From Streptomyces sp. CB02400 (GTDB lineage: Bacteria > Actinomycetota > Actinomycetes > Streptomycetales > Streptomycetaceae): a stretch of DNA of 64,000 nucleotides. Below the pieces are notes generated by a model. It did no database searches, was not told the origin of the DNA, and worked only from the letters and a program-made list of their open reading frames with translations. Below, one piece after another: positions 32,270 through 39,776 of the stretch; the first letter of the stretch is position 1; every line of letters starts with the position of its first letter. Position numbers and translations under genes: made by a program. The DNA lies in NCBI RefSeq assembly GCF_001905725.1, contig NZ_LIWB01000010.1, positions 57,114 to 121,113 on the forward strand. Direction: 5' to 3'.

Positions 32270-32668
32270 ATGCGAGCATTCCGGGAGGCGGTGGAGGCCC
32301 ACGACCTCGACGCCGTCGTGGCGCTGCTGGCGGAGGACGTCGTCTTCACCAGCCCGGTCGTGTTCAAGCCGTACACCGGCAGAGCGGTCACCGGGGCGAT
32401 CCTGCGCGCGGTCGCGGAGGTCTTCGAGGACTTCCGGTACGTGCGCGGGATCGGCGACGCGGGCGGCCGTGACCACGCGCTCGTGTTCACCGCGCGGGTG
32501 GGTGACCGCCGGATCGACGGCTGCGACTTCCTCCACCTCGACGAGGACGGACGCATCGACGAGCTGACCGTGATGGTGCGTCCGCTGTCGGGTGCGCAGG
32601 CGCTCGCGGCGGCCATGGGGGCGCGGTTCGAGCGGATCGCCCGCGAGGCGGGAGAGAGCCCCGCCTGA
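32270..32668 (+). CDS. SnoaL-like / NTF2-like fold protein
   Basis: A 132-residue protein starting at ATG 32270 (AGGAG 5 bases upstream; a GTG one codon earlier is also possible). The pattern FREAVEAHDLDAVVALLAEDVVFTSP (about residues 4-29), HALVFTARVGDRRIDGCDFLHLDEDGRIDELTVMVRPL (about 67-104) is the NTF2-like cone fold shared by SnoaL polyketide cyclases and many small isomerases or ligand binders. A catalytic role cannot be assigned. It diverges from padR and is probably the main PadR target. A perfect 14-bp hairpin terminator follows. Confidence 0.88.
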   Translation: MRAFREAVEAHDLDAVVALLAEDVVFTSPVVFKPYTGRAVTGAILRAVAEVFEDFRYVRGIGDAGGRDHALVFTARVGDRRIDGCDFLHLDEDGRIDELTVMVRPLSGAQALAAAMGARFERIAREAGESPA

Positions 32669-32693
32669 ACCCGCGCGGGAGCGAGACTCCGAC

Positions 32694-32725
32694 ACGGGCC
32701 CGCCGGTCGTCACCGGCGGGCCCGT
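32694..32725 (+). terminator. Strong hairpin terminator after the SnoaL-like gene
   Basis: Perfect 14-bp stem ACGGGCCCGCCGGT / ACCGGCGGGCCCGT with a 4-base loop, 26 bases after the stop codon. Confidence 0.9.
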
Positions 32726-32779
32726 CGTCCGTACGGACCGCGCTTTTTCGTACCCACCACCGCACCGGGTGGTACAGTG

Positions 32780-33025
32780 CAAGCAGCACTCGTGTTACGC
32801 CCCCTCCCATTCGGGCGTCGGTGCCAGTTCTTCCTCCCACATCACTTCGGTTCGCCGCTTCCGCCCGTCGTGTCCGACCGGCGTACGGCTTTCCCGCACC
32901 ACCTCGTCGGCAGGGTCTCTTCCCGCCGTGACCGGGGTGCTGTTCTCCGCCGCCCGGAGGCGCGTGTCCGCCCTCCCCGCGCGGTTTCTCTCCTTCCCAC
33001 CGCACGTCCCTGTCCGTCGTCCGCG
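32780..33025 (+). promoter_or_regulatory. C/T-rich 5' leader, candidate Rho-binding (rut) region
   Basis: About 245 bases of strongly pyrimidine-biased transcript precede a gene for a Rho factor. Rho binds long unstructured C-rich RNA, and E. coli rho is known to attenuate its own leader. The bias is visible directly; the autoregulatory role is inference. Confidence 0.45.
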
Positions 33026-33040
33026 AAAGGACCGACCCGC

Positions 33041-34180
33041 ATGACCACCACCACACTCGATCACCCTCCCGTACGGCAGCGGCCCCAGCTCGTCACCGGT
33101 GTCCTGGACATCGACGCGGCCGGGAAGGGGCGTCTGCGCGCCGAGAACTGCCTGCCCTCCCCCTCCGACCCGTCCGTCTCCCCCGCGCTGCTGCGCCGCC
33201 ACGGCCTGCGCAAGGGCGACCTCGTGGAGGGCGTGCGCGGCGACCGGCACGCCCTGACCGAGGTCACCCGCGTCGAAGGCCGCACGCCCGACGCACCGCA
33301 CGGCCGGCGGCACTTCCGTGACCTGACGCCGCTTCACCCGCACCGGCGGCTGCGCCTGGAGCATCCGGCGTCCGGCCTCGCCGGGCGGGTCGTCGATCTG
33401 CTCGCGCCGGTCGGCAAGGGGCAGCGCGGGCTGCTCGTGGCGCCGCCCAAGACCGGCAAGACCGTCCTCCTCCAGCAACTGGCGGCAGCCGTCGCCGGCA
33501 ACCACCCCGAGTGCCGGCTGATGGTGGTGCTGCTCGACGAACGCCCCGAGGAGGTCACCGACATGCGGCGCTCGGTGCGCGGCGAGGTGTACGCCTCGAC
33601 CTTCGACCGGCCCGCCAAGGAGCACATCGCGCTCGCCGAGCTGGTCGTCGAGCGGGCCAGGCGGCTGGTCGAGGCGGGCGAGGACGTCGTCGTGCTCCTC
33701 GACTCGCTGACCCGGCTGTGCCGGGCGTACAACAACGCGGCCGCGTCCGGTGGCCGCACCCTCAGCGGCGGTGTCGACGCCTCCGCGCCGCTCGGGCCCA
33801 AGCGGTTCTTCGGCGCCGCCCGTCAGGCCGAGGAGGGCGGCTCGCTCACGATTCTCGCCTCCGCCCTGGTGGAGACCGGCTCCCGGGCCGACGAGTTCTA
33901 TTTCGAGGAGCTCAAGAGCACCGGCAACATGGAGTTCCGGCTGAGCCGCGAGGCCGCCGCGCGGCGGCTCTTCCCCGCCGTCGACATCACGGGATCGGGC
34001 ACCCGCCGCGAGGAACTGCTGCTCACTCCGGCCGAGTTGACCGCCGTACGGGGACTGCGGCGCGTGCTGCGGTCGCGGGACGGGCTGGCCGATCTGGAGA
34101 CCCTGCTGGGCCGGATGCGTGAGACCCCCGACAACGCGGCGTTCCTGCGGCGCGTCCAGCCGACCCTGCCGGGCGGCTGA
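33041..34180 (+). CDS. Short transcription termination factor Rho paralogue
   Basis: A 379-residue Rho-family RNA helicase/ATPase. The N-terminal cold-shock-like RNA-binding part (about residues 15-70) reads LVTGVLDIDAAGKGRLR and LRRHGLRKGDLVEGVRG. The ATPase core is well conserved: P-loop APPKTGKT (134-141), LLDERPEEVTDMRR (165-178), VVLLDSLTRLCRAYN (217-231), Q-loop SGGVDASAPLGPKRFFGAAR and R-loop ELKSTGNME. The housekeeping Streptomyces Rho is far longer because of a basic/acidic insertion in its RNA-binding region; this copy lacks it and even the N-terminal three-helix domain. It may be a specialised second Rho. The start is ATG 33041 with AAAGGA upstream, after a long pyrimidine-rich leader. 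Confidence 0.92.
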   Translation: MTTTTLDHPPVRQRPQLVTGVLDIDAAGKGRLRAENCLPSPSDPSVSPALLRRHGLRKGDLVEGVRGDRHALTEVTRVEGRTPDAPHGRRHFRDLTPLHPHRRLRLEHPASGLAGRVVDLLAPVGKGQRGLLVAPPKTGKTVLLQQLAAAVAGNHPECRLMVVLLDERPEEVTDMRRSVRGEVYASTFDRPAKEHIALAELVVERARRLVEAGEDVVVLLDSLTRLCRAYNNAAASGGRTLSGGVDASAPLGPKRFFGAARQAEEGGSLTILASALVETGSRADEFYFEELKSTGNMEFRLSREAAARRLFPAVDITGSGTRREELLLTPAELTAVRGLRRVLRSRDGLADLETLLGRMRETPDNAAFLRRVQPTLPGG

Positions 34181-34271
34181 GGCGCCGTCGGCGTGCGGCA
34201 TCCGGGTGCTCGCGGGCGGTCCCCGGCCGGGGCAGCGCGGTGTTCGGGAGGTCCATTCCTACGTTTGCGGT

Positions 34272-35429
34272 ATGACTATCGGATTTACTTCGCGGGCTAC
34301 CGTGTCGACCTGCGTGCTCTGTACGGCGGGCCTGCTGGTGACGGCGCCCGCCGCGGCGATCGCCGGCGTCGATCCCGGGCCGCGGGCGACGGCCGAGTCG
34401 CTGCTGTACCGGCCCGGCACGCACGTCCGCCCGCTCCCGGGGGCACCCGGAGTCCCGGATCCGTCCGCCCTGTCGTGGCTGGTCGCCGACGCCCGCACCG
34501 GCGACGTACTGGCGGCGCACGACGCGCACCGCCGGCTGCCGCCGGCCAGCACGCTCAAGACGCTGTTCGCGCTCACCGTGCTGCCGATCCTCCCCGCCGG
34601 CATCCGGCACCGGGTCAGCGAGGAGGAGCTGGTGGGCATCGGCCCCGGCAGCAGCCTCGTCGGGGTCGCGGAGAACCGTACGTACCGGGTGTCCGACCTG
34701 TGGAACGGGGTCTTCCTCAGTTCCGGCAACGACGCGGTGCGCGTGCTGGCCGCGCTCAGCGGGGGCTGGCGGGCCACGGCCGAGCGGATGCAGGCCAAGG
34801 CCCGCGCGCTGGGCGCCCGCGACACCCGGGTCAAGTCACCCGACGGCTACGACGCACCCGGCCAGGTGTCGTCGGCGTACGACCTGGCGGTGTTCGGGCG
34901 GGCGGGGCTGCACAACGACGAGTTCGCACGGTACTGCGCCAGGCACGAGGCGCTGTTCCCGGCCCGCGACGGCGGCTCGTACGGCATCGTGAACACCAAC
35001 CGGCTGCTCACCGGCGCGGACGGCGTCGAACCCTACGAAGGTCTGATCGGCATCAAGAACGGCTACACCAGCAACGCCGGCAACACCCTCGTGGCGGCCG
35101 CGCGCCGGGACGGTCACACCCTCGTGGTGACGGTCATGAACCCCCGGTCGGGCGGCGGCCACGCGGTGTACGAGGAGGCCCGCACGCTGCTGGACTGGGG
35201 CTTCGAGGCGACCGGGCACGTGACCCCGGTGGGCTCCCTGGACGCCCTGCGCCCCGGCCCGCCGGCCGGCCCTGAGGCGGAGCCCGCCACGACCCCCGTG
35301 GCCCGAAGCCACGACACCCCGCACCGCCCGGTCACCTGGACCATCGCCGCGGCCGCCCTCCTGGGCGCCGCGAGCGTGTCCCTGTACCTACGCCTCAGAT
35401 GGGGCCCGGTACCAACGAATCAAGGGTGA
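34272..35429 (+). CDS. D-alanyl-D-alanine carboxypeptidase (low-molecular-weight PBP)
   Basis: A 385-residue penicillin-binding protein of the S11 peptidase family. An N-terminal signal sequence (about residues 8-32) leads to the catalytic domain, in which Ser93 and Lys96 form SxxK (STLK), Ser151-Gly-Asn153 is the SxN motif, and Lys262-Asn-Gly264 replaces the canonical KTG, a variant seen in several D,D-carboxypeptidases. After a Pro-rich linker, the C-terminus has a hydrophobic helix (TWTIAAAALLGAASVSLYLRL) that anchors the protein to the membrane. It trims the terminal D-Ala from peptidoglycan pentapeptides outside the cell. A hairpin terminator follows at 35435-35451. Confidence 0.93.
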   Translation: MTIGFTSRATVSTCVLCTAGLLVTAPAAAIAGVDPGPRATAESLLYRPGTHVRPLPGAPGVPDPSALSWLVADARTGDVLAAHDAHRRLPPASTLKTLFALTVLPILPAGIRHRVSEEELVGIGPGSSLVGVAENRTYRVSDLWNGVFLSSGNDAVRVLAALSGGWRATAERMQAKARALGARDTRVKSPDGYDAPGQVSSAYDLAVFGRAGLHNDEFARYCARHEALFPARDGGSYGIVNTNRLLTGADGVEPYEGLIGIKNGYTSNAGNTLVAAARRDGHTLVVTVMNPRSGGGHAVYEEARTLLDWGFEATGHVTPVGSLDALRPGPPAGPEAEPATTPVARSHDTPHRPVTWTIAAAALLGAASVSLYLRLRWGPVPTNQG

Positions 35430-35434
35430 CGAGA

Positions 35435-35451
35435 GCGCCCCGAGGGGGCGC
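35435..35451 (+). terminator. Hairpin terminator after the carboxypeptidase
   Basis: GCGCCCC / GGGGCGC, 7-bp stem with a 3-base loop, right after the stop codon. Confidence 0.7.
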
Positions 35452-35562
35452 GGGGCTGTACTCGACATGCGGCTCCGCCGCGTGGGCGCGACAAGCCCCC
35501 ACCGACCCGCGGTCAACAGGAATCCGCAATCACCCCGAAGGGGCGCGGGGAACTGCGCGGAC
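35440..35562. repeat. Streptomyces-type interspersed intergenic repeat
   Basis: Two related blocks, GGGGGCGCGGGGCTGTACTC and GGGGCGCGGGGAACTGCGCG, flank ATGCGGCTCCGCCGCGTGGG. I recall this family of short intergenic sequences from many Streptomyces genomes, often between convergent genes. Here it lies between the carboxypeptidase and the convergent asparaginase and may act as a two-way terminator. Confidence 0.45.
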
Positions 35563-35564
35563 AA

Positions 35565-36581
35565 CTACACCCAGGCCGGTGAGGTCACAGACTCCAGCGC
35601 ACGAACGACCCGCACTTCCCCGACCGGCCGCCCACCCCCGAGCAACACCTCACCCTCGAACTCCTTGAGCAAGGAGGCGTCCACCCCCGCCCGCACCAGC
35701 GCCGCCGCGGCGACCGGCACCCGCGCCCGCCCCGCCCCGTCCGAGATCTTCACGGCGACCGCCCGCCCGTCAGGCAGCGCGGCAACCTGAACACCCTCGA
35801 ATCCGTCCTTCACGAGCAGCCCCGGCACCGCCCGCATCAACGCGGCCACGTCCCGGCCCGACCCGGAGGCCATCTCCGCGTGCTCCCGCATCGCGTCGGC
35901 GACGCGCGCCTCCGGCGTGCCGGGCGCGGCGGTGGTGATCCGCGCGGCGGCGTGGGCGAGACCCCGCAGGGAGACCGCGAACAACGGCGCGCCGCAGCCG
36001 TCGACGGTGACCGTGGCGACGCGCTGCCCGGTGAGGTCCTCGACGATCTCGGCGATCGCCTGCTGGAGGGGGTGGGCGGGGTCGAGGTAGTCGTCGAGGG
36101 ACCAGCCGTTCAGCCTGGCCGTGTACAGCATGGCGGCGTGCTTGCCGGAGCAGTTCTGGGCGAGCCGGGACGGCGGGCGGTCCTCGCGCACCCAGGTGTC
36201 CCGGACGACCGGGTCGAACGGCAGGTCGGGGACGTTGCGGAGGTCGTCCTCCGTCAGCCCGGCGAGTTCGAGGACGCGCCGGACGCCGGCGAGGTGGCGT
36301 TCCTCGCCGGAGTGGCTGGCCGCGGCGAGCGACAGCAGTTCGCCGTCGAGCGGGAGCCCCGCGCGGACCATCGCCACCGCCTGGACGGGCTTGAGCGCGG
36401 AGCGCGGATAGCAGGCGGCCTCGATGTCGCCGAGCTGGAGGTCGACCTCGCCGTCGGGGCCGAGGACGACGACGGAGCCGTAGTGGACGCCTTCGACGAC
36501 CCCGCCGCGTATCAGGTGGGCGACGGGGGCGTGGAGGGGCTCGCGGATCAGGGGTGCGTCCGCGGGGACGGTGCTGTACAT
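35565..36581 (-). CDS. Asparaginase (R. etli type II-like)
   Basis: A 338-residue protein of the asparaginase family typified by the Rhizobium etli AnsA enzyme, structurally a serine-hydrolase-like fold unrelated to classical L-asparaginases. Landmarks are CYPRSALKPVQAVAMV (about residues 57-72, with a Ser-Lys pair), AAASHSGEERH (about 87-97), NCSGKHAAML (about 142-151, Ser-Gly-Lys) and TVDGCGAPLFAVSL (about 193-206). It hydrolyses asparagine to aspartate and ammonia in the cytoplasm. The start ATG 36581 overlaps the stop codon of the upstream GntR gene (TGATG), so the pair is translationally coupled; a GTG immediately before is also possible. Confidence 0.92.
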   Translation of the reverse strand: MYSTVPADAPLIREPLHAPVAHLIRGGVVEGVHYGSVVVLGPDGEVDLQLGDIEAACYPRSALKPVQAVAMVRAGLPLDGELLSLAAASHSGEERHLAGVRRVLELAGLTEDDLRNVPDLPFDPVVRDTWVREDRPPSRLAQNCSGKHAAMLYTARLNGWSLDDYLDPAHPLQQAIAEIVEDLTGQRVATVTVDGCGAPLFAVSLRGLAHAAARITTAAPGTPEARVADAMREHAEMASGSGRDVAALMRAVPGLLVKDGFEGVQVAALPDGRAVAVKISDGAGRARVPVAAAALVRAGVDASLLKEFEGEVLLGGGRPVGEVRVVRALESVTSPAWV

Positions 36582-37309
36582 CACACTGCCTGGGGGGAGT
36601 CGTGGGCCGGTGTGCGCGCGGAGCGCACGATGTCGGTGAGGGTCGTCTCGACGCGGTCGAGGTGGTGGGTCATGGCCTCGACGGCGTCGTGCGCGGAGCC
36701 GTCGGTCAGTGCCTCGACGATCGCCCGGTGCTCGCGGTCGGACTGCTCACGGCGTCCGCCGAGTTCGTTGAGGAAGGCGGACTGGCGGGCCAGCGCGTCC
36801 CGGATCTCCTCGATGACCCGGCGGAAGACCGGGTTCTGGGCGGCCTCGGCCACGGTGAGGTGGAAGAGGGTGTCCATCGCGACCCATGCCGTGGTGTCGG
36901 TCTCGCGCTCCATCCGGTCCAGCAGACGGTTCAGCCGGTCCAGGTTCTCCGGGGTGCGGCGCTCGGCGGCGTACCCGGCGACCGGGATCTCGATGTGCCG
37001 GCGCACCTCGAGCAGGTCGCTGGCCGCGTAGTCGCCGAAGGTGGGGTCCTCGACGGCGTCGGCGACGACGAAGGTGCCCTTGCCGGTCCTGGACACGGTC
37101 AGGCCCATGGTCTGCAGGGCCCGCAGCGCCTCGCGCAGCACGGGCCGGGAGACCTCGAGGGTGCGGCACAGCTCCGCCTCGGAGGGCAGCTTGTCGCCGA
37201 TCGCGTACTCGCCGCGTTCGATGGCGCCGCGGAGGTGGGAGAGGACCGCTTCCATCGCGCTGACGCGCCGCGGACCCGCACCACCTGTCTGGCTGTCTGA
37301 CAGGTTCAC
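36581..37309 (-). CDS. FadR-subfamily GntR transcriptional regulator
   Basis: A 242-residue regulator with a GntR winged helix (about residues 18-85: LRGAIERGEYAIGDKLPSEA, LEVSRPVLREALRAL, GKGTFVV) and an all-helical FCD ligand domain (about 95-230) with the metal-binding Asp/His residues in DLLEVRRHIEIP, DTLFHLTVAEAAQNPVF and MTHHLDRV. FCD regulators bind small carboxylates or amino acids. The gene is joined to the asparaginase gene by a stop-start overlap, so aspartate, asparagine or a related acid is a reasonable effector. It starts at GTG 37309, where the palindrome ACCTGTC...GACAGGT overlaps the first codons and likely serves for self-repression. Confidence 0.92.
   Translation of the reverse strand: MNLSDSQTGGAGPRRVSAMEAVLSHLRGAIERGEYAIGDKLPSEAELCRTLEVSRPVLREALRALQTMGLTVSRTGKGTFVVADAVEDPTFGDYAASDLLEVRRHIEIPVAGYAAERRTPENLDRLNRLLDRMERETDTTAWVAMDTLFHLTVAEAAQNPVFRRVIEEIRDALARQSAFLNELGGRREQSDREHRAIVEALTDGSAHDAVEAMTHHLDRVETTLTDIVRSARTPAHDSPQAV
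37283..37305. promoter_or_regulatory. Operator candidate overlapping the GntR start codon region
   Basis: ACCTGTC (37283-37289) and GACAGGT (37299-37305) form a perfect 7-bp inverted repeat, and CTGTCTGACAG (37293-37303) is a perfect internal 11-bp palindrome. The site lies within the first codons of the GntR gene. Confidence 0.5.
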
Positions 37310-37430
37310 GGGGCCGATGGTGCGGGGGCGGCGCGGGCGCTGTCAAGCGGAGGGCCCGTGCCGGGAGGGTGGGGTCAGCCACACCCCCGCCGGGGGGTCC
37401 CCGTCACTCCCCTCCGGGGGGCCAACGTCA

Positions 37431-37445
37431 TTCCGCTCCGCGGAA
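37431..37445. promoter_or_regulatory. Inverted repeat TTCCGC-TCC-GCGGAA before the desaturase
   Basis: Perfect 6-bp arms with a 3-bp spacer, ending 21 bases before the desaturase start; two further G/C hairpins lie just upstream (37385-37423). It could be an operator or a leader hairpin near the ribosome site. Confidence 0.35.
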
Positions 37446-37466
37446 ATCATTCACATACTCGAGCAC

Positions 37467-38513
37467 ATGGCCAATCCAACGGTACTCACCGCTGTCCCGC
37501 CCACGCCCGCACGCGAAAAGGGAAGCGACTTTTCCGAATTGTCACGGCGCATGGCCGAAGCGGGTCTGCTGCGCCGCCGCCCGCTGTATTACACGGTGCG
37601 TTTCGGGGCCGTGGGAACGGCGCTCGCCGGCGGTGTCGCCGCTTTTCTCGTCCTGGGTGACAGCTGGAGCCAGCTGATCGTCGCCGCCGCTCTGGCGGTG
37701 GTGTTCGGGCAGCTCGGACTGGCCGCGCACGATCTGGCCCACCGCCAGGTGTTCTCCCGCCGGCGCCCCAGTGAGACCGGCGGGCTGCTGGTGGCCAATG
37801 TGCTGCTGGGCATGAGCTACGGCTGGTGGATGAACAAGCACACGCGCCACCACGCGAACCCCAATCACGAGAAGAAGGACCCCGATGTCGCTCCCGACAT
37901 CATCGTGTGGTCACGGCGTCAGGCGAAACAGGCGAAGGGCCCTGCGCGATTCATCGGAAAGCACCAGGCGGCCCTTTTCTTTCCGCTGCTGACCCTGGAG
38001 GGCCTCAATCTGAGTTTCAGCAGTTTCAAGGCGCTGCGCAGCCCGTCGATGAAGCGGCCGGTGCTGGAGGGGACGCTGCTGGTCGCCCACTTCGCCGTGT
38101 ACTTCGGAGGTCTGTTCCTGGTCCTCTCCCCCGCCAGGGCGCTCGCGTTCATCGCCGTGCACCAGGGTCTGTTCGGGATCTACCTCGGCTCCGTGTTCGC
38201 CCCCAACCACAAGGGCATGCCGATGATCGAGGAGGGCACCGAGCTGGACTTCCTGCGCCGTCAGGTCCTCACCTCCCGCAACGTCGACGGCGGGGTGTTC
38301 ACCGACGTGTTCATGGGCGGGCTGAACTACCAGATCGAGCACCACCTGTTCCCCAGCATGCCGACGCCGGCCCTCGGCCGGGCCCAGGTCATCACCGAGC
38401 GGTACTGCGCCGAGCTGGGCATCCCGTACTGCCGGACGGGTCTGCTCGCCTCGCACCGTCAGGCCCTGCGTCACCTCAGGCAGGTCGGGGAGCCGCTGCG
38501 CGACAAGGCCTAA
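37467..38513 (+). CDS. Membrane fatty acid (acyl-lipid) desaturase
   Basis: A 348-residue integral membrane desaturase. The three di-iron histidine boxes are HDLAH (88-92), HTRHH (125-129) and QIEHH (289-293); the last, with Gln in the first position, is typical of front-end type acyl-lipid desaturases. Hydrophobic segments near residues 45-85, 105-120, 170-185 and 200-240 give the usual four membrane helices. The enzyme inserts a double bond in membrane fatty acids using oxygen and a ferredoxin or similar donor. No cytochrome b5 domain is fused. ATG 37467 lacks an obvious ribosome site. The stop codon overlaps the convergent crcB gene by 4 bases. Confidence 0.93.
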   Translation: MANPTVLTAVPPTPAREKGSDFSELSRRMAEAGLLRRRPLYYTVRFGAVGTALAGGVAAFLVLGDSWSQLIVAAALAVVFGQLGLAAHDLAHRQVFSRRRPSETGGLLVANVLLGMSYGWWMNKHTRHHANPNHEKKDPDVAPDIIVWSRRQAKQAKGPARFIGKHQAALFFPLLTLEGLNLSFSSFKALRSPSMKRPVLEGTLLVAHFAVYFGGLFLVLSPARALAFIAVHQGLFGIYLGSVFAPNHKGMPMIEEGTELDFLRRQVLTSRNVDGGVFTDVFMGGLNYQIEHHLFPSMPTPALGRAQVITERYCAELGIPYCRTGLLASHRQALRHLRQVGEPLRDKA

Positions 38514-38884
38514 CCCCACACCGCTCCGGCCAGGGCCGCGCCCGCGAAGGCCGCGCCCAGGCCGGCCGTCACGCTCGCCGCCACGTTCACGGCGGCGTAG
38601 CCGCGGGCGCCGGTCTCGGCCAGGCGGAGGGTCTCGTAGGAGAAGGTGGAGTAGGTGGTCAGGGCGCCGCACAGGCCCGTGCCGAGGAGCAACTGGAGGC
38701 GGGAGTCGGCCGCGCCCGCGGCCACCGCGCCGGTGAGCAGGCCGAGGACCAGGCTGCCGGTGACGTTGACCGTGAAGGTCCCCCAGGGGAACACCGAGTC
38801 GTGCCGGGACTGCACCGCGCGGTCGGTGAGATAGCGCAGCGGGGCACCGGCCATGGCGCCCAGCACCACGTACAGCCAGTTCAC
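38510..38884 (-). CDS. crcB: Fluoride efflux protein CrcB (second copy of the operon)
   Basis: A 124-residue four-helix membrane protein. The Fluc signature is GAMAGAPLRYLTDRAV (about residues 9-24), WGTFTVNVTGSLVLGLL (about 35-51) and GLCGALTTYSTFSYETL (about 71-87), which supply the Na+ site, the pore Asn and the phenylalanine box. Fluc channels let fluoride leave the cytoplasm passively. Actinobacteria often carry paired crcB genes whose products form antiparallel heterodimers; the partner is at 39258-39701. It starts at GTG 38884, overlapping the stop codon of the DUF190 gene by 4 bases. Confidence 0.95.
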   Translation of the reverse strand: MNWLYVVLGAMAGAPLRYLTDRAVQSRHDSVFPWGTFTVNVTGSLVLGLLTGAVAAGAADSRLQLLLGTGLCGALTTYSTFSYETLRLAETGARGYAAVNVAASVTAGLGAAFAGAALAGAVWG

Positions 38885-39261
38885 CGCGGCGCCCCGCCCG
38901 TCCGGTCCGTGGCTCCGGTGCCGTCGTCGCGGCGTACGTGCCGGACGGCCTCGCAGCGGTCGAGGAGGACCAGGCCCTCGCCGACCAGCCCGTCGAGTTC
39001 CGGCAGGAAGGCCCGTACGCGCTCCTCGGTGTCGACCACGACGACCGCCACCGGCAGGTCCTCGCTGAGGGAGAGCAGCCGGGAGGTGTGGACGACGGAG
39101 GAGGTGCCGAAGCCCTCGACGCCGCGGAAGACGCTGGCCCCCGCGAGTCCGGCCGCGTGGGCCCGGTGGACGATCTCCGAGTAGAGGGGCCGGTGGTGCC
39201 ACGTGTCGTTCTCGCCGACGTACACGGTCAGGCGGAGGACGGTGCCGGTCGGCCGGGTCAT
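38881..39261 (-). CDS. DUF190 domain-containing protein
   Basis: A 126-residue soluble PII-like protein with the DUF190 pattern RLTVYVGENDTWHHRPLYSEIVHRAHAAGLAGASVFRG-type N-terminal region (about residues 10-47) and VAVVVVDTEERVRAFLPELDGLV (about 70-92). AGGAGG precedes ATG 39261. DUF190 genes are frequently sandwiched between crcB genes; the fold suggests a regulatory trimer acting on the fluoride channel, but this has not been shown as far as I know. It overlaps both neighbours by 4 bases, so the three proteins are made together. Confidence 0.93.
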   Translation of the reverse strand: MTRPTGTVLRLTVYVGENDTWHHRPLYSEIVHRAHAAGLAGASVFRGVEGFGTSSVVHTSRLLSLSEDLPVAVVVVDTEERVRAFLPELDGLVGEGLVLLDRCEAVRHVRRDDGTGATDRTGGAPR

Positions 39262-39701
39262 GGCTGCCTCCTGATCAGAACGCGGCGGGTCGCCGTGGCG
39301 GCCGTCCACACGGCGGCGAGCGCCGCGAGCGGGGTCACCGCGAGGTACACGAGTCCGGCGCCCGCCTCGCCGCCGTCGAGCAGGTTCCGGATGTCGACGG
39401 CGTACGTCGAGAAGGTGGTGAAGCCGCCGAGGACGCCGGTGCCGAAGAACGGGCGGAGCAGGGGGTGGGCGGCGCGGACCTCGGTGATGGTCACCATGAA
39501 CACGCCGATGACGGCGCAGCCGGCGACATTGACCCAGAGGATCGTCCAGGGGAACCCGTACGCCGGTGTCGGCCACCACAGGGAGGCCGCGTACCTGGCC
39601 GCCGCCCCCGCTCCCCCGCCGACCGCGACGGCGGCGACGACGGGGGCCTGGGTGCGGAAGGCGGGGCGGGCCCGAGGGCCCTCGGTTTCCGGGGCTGTCA
39701 C
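39258..39701 (-). CDS. crcB: Fluoride efflux protein CrcB (first gene of the operon)
   Basis: A 147-residue Fluc subunit with a longer hydrophilic N-terminus than its partner. Family landmarks are GGGAGAAARYAASLW (about residues 28-42), FPWTILWVNVAGCAVIGVFM (about 50-69) and GTGVLGGFTTFSTYAVDI (about 86-103). It starts at GTG 39701 and its stop overlaps the DUF190 start (ATGA). With the second CrcB it probably forms a heterodimeric fluoride channel. I looked for a fluoride riboswitch upstream and could not identify one with confidence. Confidence 0.94.
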   Translation of the reverse strand: MTAPETEGPRARPAFRTQAPVVAAVAVGGGAGAAARYAASLWWPTPAYGFPWTILWVNVAGCAVIGVFMVTITEVRAAHPLLRPFFGTGVLGGFTTFSTYAVDIRNLLDGGEAGAGLVYLAVTPLAALAAVWTAATATRRVLIRRQP

Positions 39702-39776
39702 CGTCGTACGTCTCCCACTCGCTCGGGATCAGCCTAACGTCCCGGAACGCGGCGGGTCATGTCGCGGTCCTGCGCG

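Larger units (their letters stand above)
32669..33040. other. Terminator and long pyrimidine-rich leader of the rho-like gene
   Basis: This 370-base gap holds no gene. It begins with the hairpin at 32694-32725. A candidate -10 hexamer TACAGT is at 32773-32778. From about 32780 to 33025 the plus strand is conspicuously rich in C and T, with runs such as CCCCCTCCC, TTCTTCCTCCC and TCTCTCCTTCCC, before an AAAGGA ribosome site and the start codon. Confidence 0.6.

Noticed and set aside
39702..39776. Fluoride riboswitch before the crcB operon
   Set aside because: An AGGCTGAT-like stretch is present on the minus strand, but the conserved pseudoknot pairing could not be found.
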